In this document: positions 6,203 through 12,617 of the stretch, one piece after another
Numbering within the stretch: the first letter of the stretch is position 1
How the letters are laid out: each line of letters starts with the position of its first letter
From: a virus
Virus record (IMG/VR): IMGVR_UViG_3300008952_000345
Coordinates: 1 to 21,433 of that record
Reading direction: 5' to 3' (one strand)
Length of the DNA stretch: 21,433 nucleotides
Position numbers and translations under genes: made by a program
Notes under the pieces: generated by a model
Told to the model about the DNA's origin: nothing
Database searches by the model: none
The model's input: only the letters and a program-made list of their open reading frames with translations

Positions 6203-7003
6203 TTATAACCTCTTTAAGTTAGAATCCAGATTAGCTTGTGTAGAAGCTATGTCTAACTTTTTCTTGCCTAACTTCTTGCCTAACTTTTGTCCAGATATTT
6301 TCTTGCCTAACTTCTTGCCTAACTTTTGTCCAGATATTTTCTTGCCTAAAGTTCGTCTAGGTTTCCGTCTACTGCTGGCGTAGGTTTCACAGTCCTGTAT
6401 AACTTTTTCCAGAAACTTAACATATTTATTCAATTGGCGCTTTCCAGCGAATGAATAACCCTCTTTCAGTTGTCTACATTTTTTGTCAAATGATTCTAAT
6501 ACTTCATTCAAATATTTCTGATAGAATTTTCCATACCTTTTAGCAATATTAACTCCAACACTATTGCCGACTAAAAACTCTATCATGCTAAAATCACTGG
6601 AAAAATCTTCTAAAAAATCATCGATTTCGTGCTCAACTAAACCTAAAGTCAAATCGACTTTTGGGCCGTTGTCAACAATTTTTGCCCTAGTTTTATCCTT
6701 GGAATTATATTTTTCTATCATGCTATTAATAGTTTCTTGAATATTCCGATTGAAATATATCAAAGAACTATGCGGAATACTAAAACCTTGACTAAGTAAA
6801 CTAGAAACAAATCCATCTGTGGCTACAAAATCAAAGTCTTGCTTTAAGTATTTATCATCACAAAGTTTGTTAGATTTTATATAGTTGACAAATTCTTTTT
6901 TTGCAAATCTAGTTGTTCTATTCAGGTTAAACCAATTTAAAGATCTTATCAACCCTAATTCATCTAAATCAACTGCCCAATCTGGTTGCTTTACTATGGC
7001 CAT
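6203..7003 (-). CDS. Conserved T4-like phage protein with lysine-rich tandem-repeat tail
   Basis: A 266-residue protein. The start (DWAVDLDELGLIRSLNWFNLNRTTRFAK) has the look of a conserved family of T4-like phage proteins of unknown role that I have seen in marine myoviruses; I cannot name its domain. The middle is mixed helix. From residue about 210 the tail is very basic: RRKPRRTLGKKISGQKLGKK, then the 13-residue unit again. The repeat is exact at DNA level (39-bp unit, 6261-6349). Such a tail could bind nucleic acid or act as a flexible tether. The gene precedes the envelope cluster and is followed directly by a membrane peptide gene. Confidence 0.7.
   Translation of the reverse strand: MAIVKQPDWAVDLDELGLIRSLNWFNLNRTTRFAKKEFVNYIKSNKLCDDKYLKQDFDFVATDGFVSSLLSQGFSIPHSSLIYFNRNIQETINSMIEKYNSKDKTRAKIVDNGPKVDLTLGLVEHEIDDFLEDFSSDFSMIEFLVGNSVGVNIAKRYGKFYQKYLNEVLESFDKKCRQLKEGYSFAGKRQLNKYVKFLEKVIQDCETYASSRRKPRRTLGKKISGQKLGKKLGKKISGQKLGKKLGKKKLDIASTQANLDSNLKRL
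6261..6349 (-). repeat. 39-bp in-frame tandem repeat (2.3 copies)
   Basis: Two identical 39-bp units at 6261-6299 and 6300-6338, and an 11-base partial copy at 6339-6349. Each unit encodes 13 residues (LGKKISGQKLGKK in one phase) and contains its own small KLGKK sub-repeat. Exact identity, including silent positions, points to recent expansion by slippage. Confidence 0.9.
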
Positions 7004-7004
7004 A

Positions 7005-7250
7005 TTACTGCTCTTTTTTCCCTACTAAATGCTTGATTAGTATGTTTAAATTATTATTTTCATCTTCTAAATCTTCATTTTCTTGCTGTAGTAAATCGAC
7101 TTCAACTTTTAAATTTTCAACTTCAACCTCTAGCTCTTCTATCTTTTCTTCCAATTCATTACACATTATCTCATATCCAGTACTGGTTTTGACTAAAACT
7201 TCAAACTGCTCTAGCCAAATATCTTTTTCTTCACCTGCTATTGTTTGCAT
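7005..7250 (-). CDS. Acidic coiled-coil protein
   Basis: An 81-residue protein. Residues 30-70 (MCNELEEKIEELEVEVENLKVEVDLLQQENEDLEDENNNL) form an unbroken acidic heptad series, so it very likely dimerises through a coiled coil. No DNA-binding basic region is seen. It is placed between a basic repeat protein (7231-7452, overlapping by 20 bases) and the 266-residue protein. Function unknown. Confidence 0.7.
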   Translation of the reverse strand: MQTIAGEEKDIWLEQFEVLVKTSTGYEIMCNELEEKIEELEVEVENLKVEVDLLQQENEDLEDENNNLNILIKHLVGKKEQ

Positions 7251-7452
7251 ATCGTTCCTTTGATCTAGCGATCATTTTTTCTTTGTTTTTCAAATAATAC
7301 TCTTTTTTATACTGAATTCTAGCTGGATCTTTTTCCTTAGCCAATACTTTTTGCTTATTCCTTTGATACCACTGTCGCTTATACTCTTTTCTGCTCTGTT
7401 CTTTATCCTGTTGCTCATTCTTTCTAAATGGATGTTGTATGTGAATTGACAT
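7231..7452 (-). CDS. Basic KEYYxxNKEK-repeat protein, resembles the front part of phage HNH endonucleases
   Basis: A 73-residue protein with RKEYKRQWYQRNKQKVLAKE, then KKEYYLKNKEKMIARSKERYANN. This Lys/Tyr/Asn repeat is common as the N-terminal part of phage endonuclease VII/HNH proteins, where it probably binds DNA. No HNH or zinc residues follow here. It is either an independent small DNA-binding protein or the remnant of a former nuclease gene. Confidence 0.65.
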   Translation of the reverse strand: MSIHIQHPFRKNEQQDKEQSRKEYKRQWYQRNKQKVLAKEKDPARIQYKKEYYLKNKEKMIARSKERYANNSR

Positions 7453-7454
7453 TA

Positions 7455-7550
7455 TTATTCCTTCCCTTTTTTCTGTGATTTCTTGAATTTCTGTACATGT
7501 TTTTGTAAACGAATTCTATTTTTTCTATTTCTAATTTTATTCTGCTTCAT
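7455..7550 (-). CDS. 31-residue basic peptide
   Basis: Encodes MKQNKIRNRKNRIRLQKHVQ then KFKKSQKKGKE, with 15 Lys/Arg residues. AGGAG lies about ten bases before the ATG, and the ATG follows the upstream stop directly (TAAATG). The stop is followed by the ATG of the next gene within a few bases. Probably RNA- or DNA-binding by charge; otherwise unknown. Confidence 0.5.
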   Translation of the reverse strand: MKQNKIRNRKNRIRLQKHVQKFKKSQKKGKE

Positions 7551-7715
7551 TTATGTAAGCTCCTGAGCTTTTTCAATTTCTAATAATTCTGCATCTGTCG
7601 GTTCATCTAATTCATCTAAAAATTCTGCTGTTGTCAACATATTGGCTAACACAATTTCAACTCCAAAATCGTCATCAAAAAAGTTAGCTAAAATTTCTTC
7701 AATACTTTTCTTCAT
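7551..7715 (-). CDS. 54-residue acidic protein
   Basis: Encodes MKKSIEEILANFFDDDFGVE, then IVLANMLTTAEFLDELDEPTDAELLEIEKAQELT. It is strongly acidic and helical. GGTGG sits four bases before the ATG. It overlaps the upstream gene by 17 bases and directly abuts a very basic 31-residue peptide gene; opposite charges suggest the two could interact, but this is only a guess. Confidence 0.6.
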   Translation of the reverse strand: MKKSIEEILANFFDDDFGVEIVLANMLTTAEFLDELDEPTDAELLEIEKAQELT

Positions 7716-7887
7716 TTTCCCACCTTTGTAAAATTAATAATGCGGTTAAAGGTTCAACATGGTTTACAAAATTGTATACAATTTTCGATTCCAATTTTGT
7801 AGTTTCTTGTAAAATTGGAAGTAGACGTTTACAAAAAATTGTAAACACTTCTGTTTCCAAATCATCCATTAGGTCTATAAAATTCAT
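7699..7887 (-). CDS. Unknown small protein, gene rich in inverted repeats
   Basis: Encodes 62 residues (MNFIDLMDDLETEVFTIFCK ... FVNHVEPLTALLILQRWENEEKY), probably helical. It begins three bases after the stop of the CobT-like gene, so it is likely co-transcribed with it. Three perfect inverted repeats lie within its codons at 7768-7846, described separately. Function unknown. Confidence 0.6.
   Translation of the reverse strand: MNFIDLMDDLETEVFTIFCKRLLPILQETTKLESKIVYNFVNHVEPLTALLILQRWENEEKY
7768..7846. repeat. Cluster of three perfect inverted repeats
   Basis: An 18-bp perfect palindrome AAAATTGTATACAATTTT (7768-7785); arms CCAATTTT/AAAATTGG (7791-7798, 7811-7818); arms GTTTACAA/TTGTAAAC with a 4-base loop (7827-7834, 7839-7846). 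They share AAAATTG and GTTTACAA words. They lie inside a gene, so the strand of action is unclear. Possible binding sites or RNA hairpins. Confidence 0.6.
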
Positions 7888-7889
7888 TA

Positions 7890-10106
7890 TTAAGCAATGG
7901 CCTCAATAAATTTATTCAAGATTACTCTATTAGTAACTTTACCTTTGGTATGTTTTTTAAATGCTGTTGTCAACTTGGCTTTTGTCATATCACCATCTGG
8001 ACTGAATTTTTCACTACCTTCAATCTCCAGATGTTTTCCACCCCTTATCAGGAAAAACTGATCATATCCAAACTGTTCTACCATAATATATCCATCTTTT
8101 CTATATACTTTAGTAGCATCTTTGAGATCGATTCCTCTGGTATCGATCTGAGTTTGGATTGCATATTTGAAATCATTATTATTGTTTACAATATAATAAC
8201 CGATTACATTCACGTCATAACAATCACCTACACTTTTCAATAATGCTTTTGTTAAATCATACTGACTATCAATACCATATTCTTTTTTAGTTATTGGGTC
8301 AACCACATATCCATTATTGTAATCATCTTGATTTTCTCTATGATACCATGGCGCACTATAGCGAATTCCAGCATTTCTGACATTACCATCTTTGGTACTA
8401 TCCCAAATTAAATCACTAGAATTACTAGCCCCGTCTGTTAGATATATTGCATTTACTTTTGAAATATTATTATCAGTCTTAAACTTTTTAATTATATCCC
8501 TACTTATCACAATAGCATCATTTAATGGTGTACCACTGAGTGCCCATTGATAAGGAAATCTTTGACTAGATCGCCAGCAATAGGTATTGGAACCAATACT
8601 TGAACCAACACAATAAAGATAATAACTGGACTGTTCGTATTCTCTGTTGTTCATTTTACTTGACAATAAATTACGTAATTCAAAATCACTTATCAATAAA
8701 TCACCATCTTGATAATCTCTGTATTTTCTATCTATATTATCAGACAGTGTTAAATCATTAAAACTATAGACTTCAAATGGAATTCCAACTTTTTTACAAA
8801 ACATAGTCAGATTCAATAATTGTTTAATAGTTTCAAAAATACTATTGCTAAATGATCCGCTCCAATCCAGAAATAATATTAAACCATGATTCTTTCCGCC
8901 GGGTATTTCAGTTATAGATGAAAAGATATCTTCAGTATACCTGTAGCTATGAAGTTTATTAACGTCTATTCGACCAGTTTTAGAAACTTTAGCTCTTGAC
9001 AGCTGTTCTGCGTTTTTCTTTAATTCAAACTCTTTGACTAGGTAATTAACAGTTTTAGTAGAATCTTTGCGAAATGTCTTATACAATTCTTTATGATTAG
9101 TTTCAATTTCATCCATTTCAAAAAGAGTTTCTATATTTTGAACCCAATCTTCAACCGACCATGATGTATTACTATCACTGGATATATACACATCTTTATA
9201 ATTAACGACATATCCTTTATTATCAAGATTTGGTATATTTAAATATTCAATTTCTTTGCGATCCTTGTCTACTAAATCCTCGCTATTTTCTTCAAAATTT
9301 TCTTGGGTTTCACTCTTTTCTGGTGTACCGCCATTAGCACCTTTTCTACCAGTTTTACTGGATTTTGTGTCACCATCTTTATCTGAATTTTTATCAGAAT
9401 CGCCAGACTTGTCACCATCTGAATCTTGATCAGATTTTTGCCCCTGTTCTGAATCACCTTTCACTTGACCATCGCTAGGATCGCCATCACCTTCAGAAGC
9501 ATATTCCATATCATCTGGTAACTGAAAATCATTTCTATCGCCACCAGAAGCTTCATATACATCTCTAGTCAATTTTACAACTTGCTCAAAAGTTTCTGCA
9601 TCTTCAATCTTTTCTACTAAAACTTTTTCATCAGCTGTAAATGGTACATCTATCAAATTTCCAATTTTAAAGTATAGATTGATTCTATCAATAAATGAAC
9701 ATTCAGATACTTTTTTATCTGACAGTCCAAAAAAATCTTGGTCTACTAATTCTTGATAGCCAATACGAAAATTCTTACGTAATCCATTAAACTTTCGTTT
9801 GATTTTCTTTTCGATTCTAGCATCTTCAATTACATTCAAATAGGATTTTATAACAGTAGAGTGCTCTTTTGATATACTTTCACAAACATCTTTTAAATCC
9901 TGTTGCGGAGTAAAAAGTGCATGTCCTACTTCATGCCCTACCAACAAGTCATAGGTATCACTTGATATATTTTCCCATGTTGGAAGTATCAGCCGTCGAT
10001 TCAAAATATCAAAAGCTGCTGTTGATACATTTCTATGTTCAACTATAAGATTTTCAGTAGCTAACAATTTTGCTAGATTATTTTTTGAAAGTTTATTAAC
10101 TGTCAT
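7890..10106 (-). CDS. CobT-like protein: HExxH metalloprotease region plus VWA domain
   Basis: A 738-residue protein. Residues 54-64 (LLVGHEVGHAL) hold an HExxH zinc motif (H58, E59, H62). NVIEDARIEKKIKRKF at 91-106 offers the third ligand (E94 or E99), as in gluzincin-type proteins. Residues 205-280 are an acidic, low-complexity linker as in CobT. Residues 405-600 form a VWA domain with a complete MIDAS: D414-W-S416-G-S418, T526 (SGTPLND) and D558 (YLTDG). The C-terminus is helical. In bacteria CobT and CobS with CobN insert cobalt into the corrin ring, but phage versions are not linked to such a pathway. The pairing with the adjacent CobS-like AAA+ protein suggests a MoxR/VWA-type remodelling machine. 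AAGGA before the ATG supports the start. Confidence 0.9.
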   Translation of the reverse strand: MTVNKLSKNNLAKLLATENLIVEHRNVSTAAFDILNRRLILPTWENISSDTYDLLVGHEVGHALFTPQQDLKDVCESISKEHSTVIKSYLNVIEDARIEKKIKRKFNGLRKNFRIGYQELVDQDFFGLSDKKVSECSFIDRINLYFKIGNLIDVPFTADEKVLVEKIEDAETFEQVVKLTRDVYEASGGDRNDFQLPDDMEYASEGDGDPSDGQVKGDSEQGQKSDQDSDGDKSGDSDKNSDKDGDTKSSKTGRKGANGGTPEKSETQENFEENSEDLVDKDRKEIEYLNIPNLDNKGYVVNYKDVYISSDSNTSWSVEDWVQNIETLFEMDEIETNHKELYKTFRKDSTKTVNYLVKEFELKKNAEQLSRAKVSKTGRIDVNKLHSYRYTEDIFSSITEIPGGKNHGLILFLDWSGSFSNSIFETIKQLLNLTMFCKKVGIPFEVYSFNDLTLSDNIDRKYRDYQDGDLLISDFELRNLLSSKMNNREYEQSSYYLYCVGSSIGSNTYCWRSSQRFPYQWALSGTPLNDAIVISRDIIKKFKTDNNISKVNAIYLTDGASNSSDLIWDSTKDGNVRNAGIRYSAPWYHRENQDDYNNGYVVDPITKKEYGIDSQYDLTKALLKSVGDCYDVNVIGYYIVNNNNDFKYAIQTQIDTRGIDLKDATKVYRKDGYIMVEQFGYDQFFLIRGGKHLEIEGSEKFSPDGDMTKAKLTTAFKKHTKGKVTNRVILNKFIEAIA

Positions 10107-10165
10107 GTCTATCCTTGTATCTGATTTTTCCTGTATAATTTTCTACGATTGTAATCTTCAACTGT

Positions 10166-11326
10166 TCAGAACGGTTGTTGTTCTGAAGTTTCTTCCAAAT
10201 CACCATCTATTTTTTCATATAATTCTTTGAAAGAAATTTTGGTTTCTTCATCAAATCTTGCGATACACAAATTAATAGATTTTATTCTATCTTTGAAAAT
10301 TGCAAATGCTTTAGCGATATGTACTAGACGCCGTGTTGATATAATTTCATCAACACCACCATCAAAATAGGTCTTACGGATAATATCAGCCCAACGTACC
10401 AATTTATCACCAAATTCTTGCGATTCCTTTTCATCAATTTTTGCACTTTCAAATACACCTTTGACTATTCTTAATTCTACACTATTTTTAGGATATTCCT
10501 GCTCAAGTGTAATGGCGAATCTTTCTAAAAATGCTTCATTTAAGATGTTAGTACCAATGAAAGCCCCACTATCACTGCCTTTACCTTTAGTATTAGCTGT
10601 AGCTACTACTGTAAATCCAGCAGCTGGTTTGACCCATTGATTGATTTTTTTCAGGTATACACCTTTGCCCTCAAGCACTGGTTGTAGACATAAAATTTTA
10701 TTTGAAGCTAAATCTACTTCATCTAATAACAGTACAGCTCCACGTTCCATCGCATCTACTACCGGCCCTTTATGGAATACTGTTTCACCATCAACTAGTC
10801 TAAAACCGCCCAATAGATCATCTTCGTCTGTTTCGACTGTTATATTTACTCTGACACATTCTTTGTTCAATTTAGCACATACTTGCTCAACCATGTATGT
10901 TTTTCCATTGCCAGAAAGTCCAGTAATAAAGATGGGATAGAATACACCAGATTTAATGATACTAGATAAATCTTTATGATGGCCCCACGGCACATAACTT
11001 TCTTCAACTTCTGGTATAAAGCTAATTTCTTTAGCTACTATACTTTCAGCTGAAATTTCACTAGCCACAGATGGTGTACCTTTGACTGCAGTTTGAGATA
11101 TTTCAGTCGAAATATCTTTTTGGTTCATTTCATCACCATCAACAGGTAATCTGAATTGACCTCTTTTAACTCTATAGTTATCAGTGAACCAACGGAAGCT
11201 TTTTAGTGGTAATTCAGTTTTTAGGTCAACTAATGCACTATCTAATTCTGCTTTTGTGATGATAACTTTGCCAAGATGGCCGTGAAGTAATTCAACTGAT
11301 TTTGCTCTTTTTTCTGCACTTGTCAT
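10166..11326 (-). CDS. CobS/MoxR-like AAA+ ATPase
   Basis: A 386-residue protein. Walker A GLSGNGKT at 136-143 (K142), Walker B VLLLDEVD at 198-205 (E203), sensor-1 VATANT (N245) and an arginine finger in NEAFLERF (R269) show an intact ATPase of the CobS/MoxR group. Residues 40-62 (LPLKSFRWFTDNYRVKRGQFRLP) and a Ser/Glu-rich linker precede the core. ATP hydrolysis probably drives remodelling of a protein partner together with the CobT-like VWA protein encoded 59 bases downstream; the same pair occurs in many marine T4-like phages. AGGAT before the ATG fits translation. Substrate unknown. Confidence 0.92.
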   Translation of the reverse strand: MTSAEKRAKSVELLHGHLGKVIITKAELDSALVDLKTELPLKSFRWFTDNYRVKRGQFRLPVDGDEMNQKDISTEISQTAVKGTPSVASEISAESIVAKEISFIPEVEESYVPWGHHKDLSSIIKSGVFYPIFITGLSGNGKTYMVEQVCAKLNKECVRVNITVETDEDDLLGGFRLVDGETVFHKGPVVDAMERGAVLLLDEVDLASNKILCLQPVLEGKGVYLKKINQWVKPAAGFTVVATANTKGKGSDSGAFIGTNILNEAFLERFAITLEQEYPKNSVELRIVKGVFESAKIDEKESQEFGDKLVRWADIIRKTYFDGGVDEIISTRRLVHIAKAFAIFKDRIKSINLCIARFDEETKISFKELYEKIDGDLEETSEQQPF

Positions 11327-11342
11327 TATATATATCCTATCC

Positions 11343-11525
11343 TTAACTATTGTTTCCTAATGTGGTAAAATTATCATCATCTTGATGATATTTGCTATTT
11401 GATACTAATCTTTCTACATTTTCAACATTTTTGTTTTTGATCAAAATGTCAAATTCAACGTCAACATCTTTACCATGTATGGTAGCTAATTCCTGTAAAT
11501 CTTCGATTAGGTCTGATAATTTCAT
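11343..11525 (-). CDS. Small unknown protein headed by promoter P2
   Basis: A 60-residue protein. The start MKLSDLIEDLQELATIHGKD followed by VDVEFDILI has the pattern of small phage proteins with a helix followed by a strand (LI--L------G--VDV). Family unsure. It is the first gene behind promoter P2, with an AAGGAA-type ribosome site shared exactly with the leader of the 12248-12400 gene. It lies just before the CobS-like gene, so P2 probably expresses the CobS/CobT pair as well. Confidence 0.65.
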   Translation of the reverse strand: MKLSDLIEDLQELATIHGKDVDVEFDILIKNKNVENVERLVSNSKYHQDDDNFTTLGNNS

Positions 11526-11560
11526 ATCTGTTTCTTTTTTCCTTAATTGTCTAATAGTAT

Positions 11561-11590
11561 ATTATACCATATTTCAGGGGTCGTTGTCAA
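11561..11590 (-). promoter_or_regulatory. Sigma70-type promoter P2
   Basis: TTGACA (11590-11585), 18-bp spacer ending in ATATGG, TATAAT (11566-11561) on the minus strand, with GTGAAAATAACC before the -35 box. It is 36-bp identical to P4 over its upstream half (11558-11593) and 34-bp identical to P3 over its downstream half (11541-11574). Confidence 0.9.
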
Positions 11591-11628
11591 GGTTATTTTC
11601 ACTTTTTTTCGATTTTTCTTTAGTTTCT

Positions 11629-11649
11629 TGTAAACACTAAATGTTTACA
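11629..11649 (-). repeat. Hairpin at a gene end
   Basis: Arms TGTAAAC and GTTTACA (7 bp, loop of 7) enclose the TAG stop of the 11637-11828 gene. No T-run follows on the minus strand, so it is a weak terminator candidate. The GTAAAC word recurs in the inverted-repeat cluster at 7768-7846. Confidence 0.4.
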
Positions 11650-11828
11650 GCTTGTAGTCGAAATTTAATAGTGTCACTACTAGTCAGAGCCACAAATTCT
11701 TTACCAGTAGAATATTGTATTCTGCCCCATCCATCTTCAATCTGATATAATTCCAGATGATGTAAAACTTTTTTAATCCAGAAGGTTTTACCTTCAAATT
11801 CAACAAATTGACCATTGACAAATTTCAT
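11637..11828 (-). CDS. Small unknown protein (63 aa)
   Basis: Encodes MKFVNGQFVEFEGKTFWIKK, then VLHHLELYQIEDGWGRIQYSTGKEFVALTSSDTIKFRLQAVNI. Alternating hydrophobic residues suggest a small beta barrel of SH3 type. The start is supported by AGGAAAA within the 27-bp repeat that also precedes 11833-12243. Function unknown. Confidence 0.65.
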   Translation of the reverse strand: MKFVNGQFVEFEGKTFWIKKVLHHLELYQIEDGWGRIQYSTGKEFVALTSSDTIKFRLQAVNI

Positions 11829-11852
11829 ATTATTATATTTTTCCTACTTTTT
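11826..11852 (-). repeat. 27-bp gene-junction repeat, copy A
   Basis: Identical over 27 bases to 12241-12267. In both places the minus-strand repeat encodes the end of one gene (KVGKI stop), carries the AGGAAAA ribosome site and contains the ATG of the next gene. It therefore works as a transferable stop/restart cassette. Confidence 0.85.
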
Positions 11853-12243
11853 GAGAATTTCTTTTGACTAATATATCTGACTGTTGGTATAATCGGCGAA
11901 TCATACTGTGATTGAATTTTTTACCAGTAGCAGTATGCCAACCCATTTCAAACAATATATCAGTTATTTCACGATACTTATATCTATTTTCACGTAATTC
12001 ACGTACTTTCATGACTAATTTTGGATCACTTTCCAAGTATGATCTACGACCAGATTTTTTTTCTTTTTCTTTAAGATCTATACCTGAATTATCATAACCT
12101 TTAGCCCAATCAATACCATTTAAGGCAAATGGTGGTAATTTATCTAATTGAACGTGAGAAGCCAACTCTAAAATTACTTTTTTAATTTCAAAATTATTCT
12201 TTACTGTACTTTGCAACATCCCATGCTTGCCGTAAGTTTCCAT
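11833..12243 (-). CDS. Probable DNA-binding protein with recombinase-like helix-turn-helix
   Basis: A 136-residue protein. Residues 75-120 (PKLVMKVRELRENRYKYREITDILFEMGWHTATGKKFNHSMIRRLYQQ) match in pattern the HTH segment that ends serine recombinases and related regulators (LR--G-S-REIA--L---G--T--G--W-----R-L). There is no catalytic recombinase domain, so a small regulator or DNA-binding protein is more likely. The N-terminal 60 residues are not recognised. Ends in KVGKI, the same last five residues as the next gene upstream, because of the shared 27-bp repeat. Confidence 0.65.
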   Translation of the reverse strand: METYGKHGMLQSTVKNNFEIKKVILELASHVQLDKLPPFALNGIDWAKGYDNSGIDLKEKEKKSGRRSYLESDPKLVMKVRELRENRYKYREITDILFEMGWHTATGKKFNHSMIRRLYQQSDILVKRNSQKVGKI

Positions 12244-12267
12244 ATTATTATATTTTTCCTACTTTTT
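12241..12267 (-). repeat. 27-bp gene-junction repeat, copy B
   Basis: Second copy of the stop/ribosome-site/start cassette also found at 11826-11852. It joins the 12248-12400 gene to the 11833-12243 gene. Confidence 0.85.
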
Positions 12268-12400
12268 TAGTCCAAGCTTGAATTCTACTGATTTCTCGCC
12301 GTGCTGATCTTCTGAGTCTATATTCCCAGCTATTTGAATTTTTCTTAGAAAATTCCTTTTTTCTACGATCTCGATAATTTTCTGAAGTTAGTTGTTTCAT
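12248..12400 (-). CDS. 50-residue arginine/lysine-rich protein headed by promoter P3
   Basis: Encodes MKQLTSENYRDRRKKEFSKK, then NSNSWEYRLRRSARREISRIQAWTKKVGKI. AAGGAAA six bases before the ATG and promoter P3 about 20 bases further up support expression. About one residue in three is Lys or Arg, so nucleic-acid binding is likely. Too short for common gene-calling limits. Function unknown. Confidence 0.65.
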   Translation of the reverse strand: MKQLTSENYRDRRKKEFSKKNSNSWEYRLRRSARREISRIQAWTKKVGKI

Positions 12401-12427
12401 CTGATTTCCTTAATTGTCTAATAGTAT

Positions 12428-12457
12428 ATTATACCATATTTCCTTGACCATTGTCAA
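12428..12457 (-). promoter_or_regulatory. Sigma70-type promoter P3
   Basis: TTGACA (12457-12452), 18-bp spacer ending in ATATGG, TATAAT (12433-12428), preceded by GTGAAAACAGCC. Leader of about 21 bases to the ATG at 12400. The promoter overlaps the last codons of the 12429-12617 frame. Confidence 0.9.
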
Positions 12458-12617
12458 GGCTGTTTTCACTTTTTACAAAGTTTTTTCGTAGGGTCTGGTA
12501 TACTCTTTTCAGGAATTCTTCACGATTTTTCTGGTAGATTTCTTTTTGGGTTGAATTTTGAATTTTCTTTTGAATGTCCAAATGTAAATTAGTGGCAATG
12601 GTTGGAATGATTTTCAT
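12429..12617 (-). CDS. Small unknown protein headed by promoter P4
   Basis: Encodes 62 residues (MKIIPTIATNLHLDIQKKIQ ... KNREEFLKRVYQTLRKNFVKSENSLDNGQGNMV), helical and basic. AAAAGGAAAAG lies directly before the ATG, and promoter P4 is about 25 bases upstream. The last ten residues are encoded by the P3 promoter sequence, so this tail is probably under little protein-level constraint. Function unknown. Confidence 0.6.
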   Translation of the reverse strand: MKIIPTIATNLHLDIQKKIQNSTQKEIYQKNREEFLKRVYQTLRKNFVKSENSLDNGQGNMV

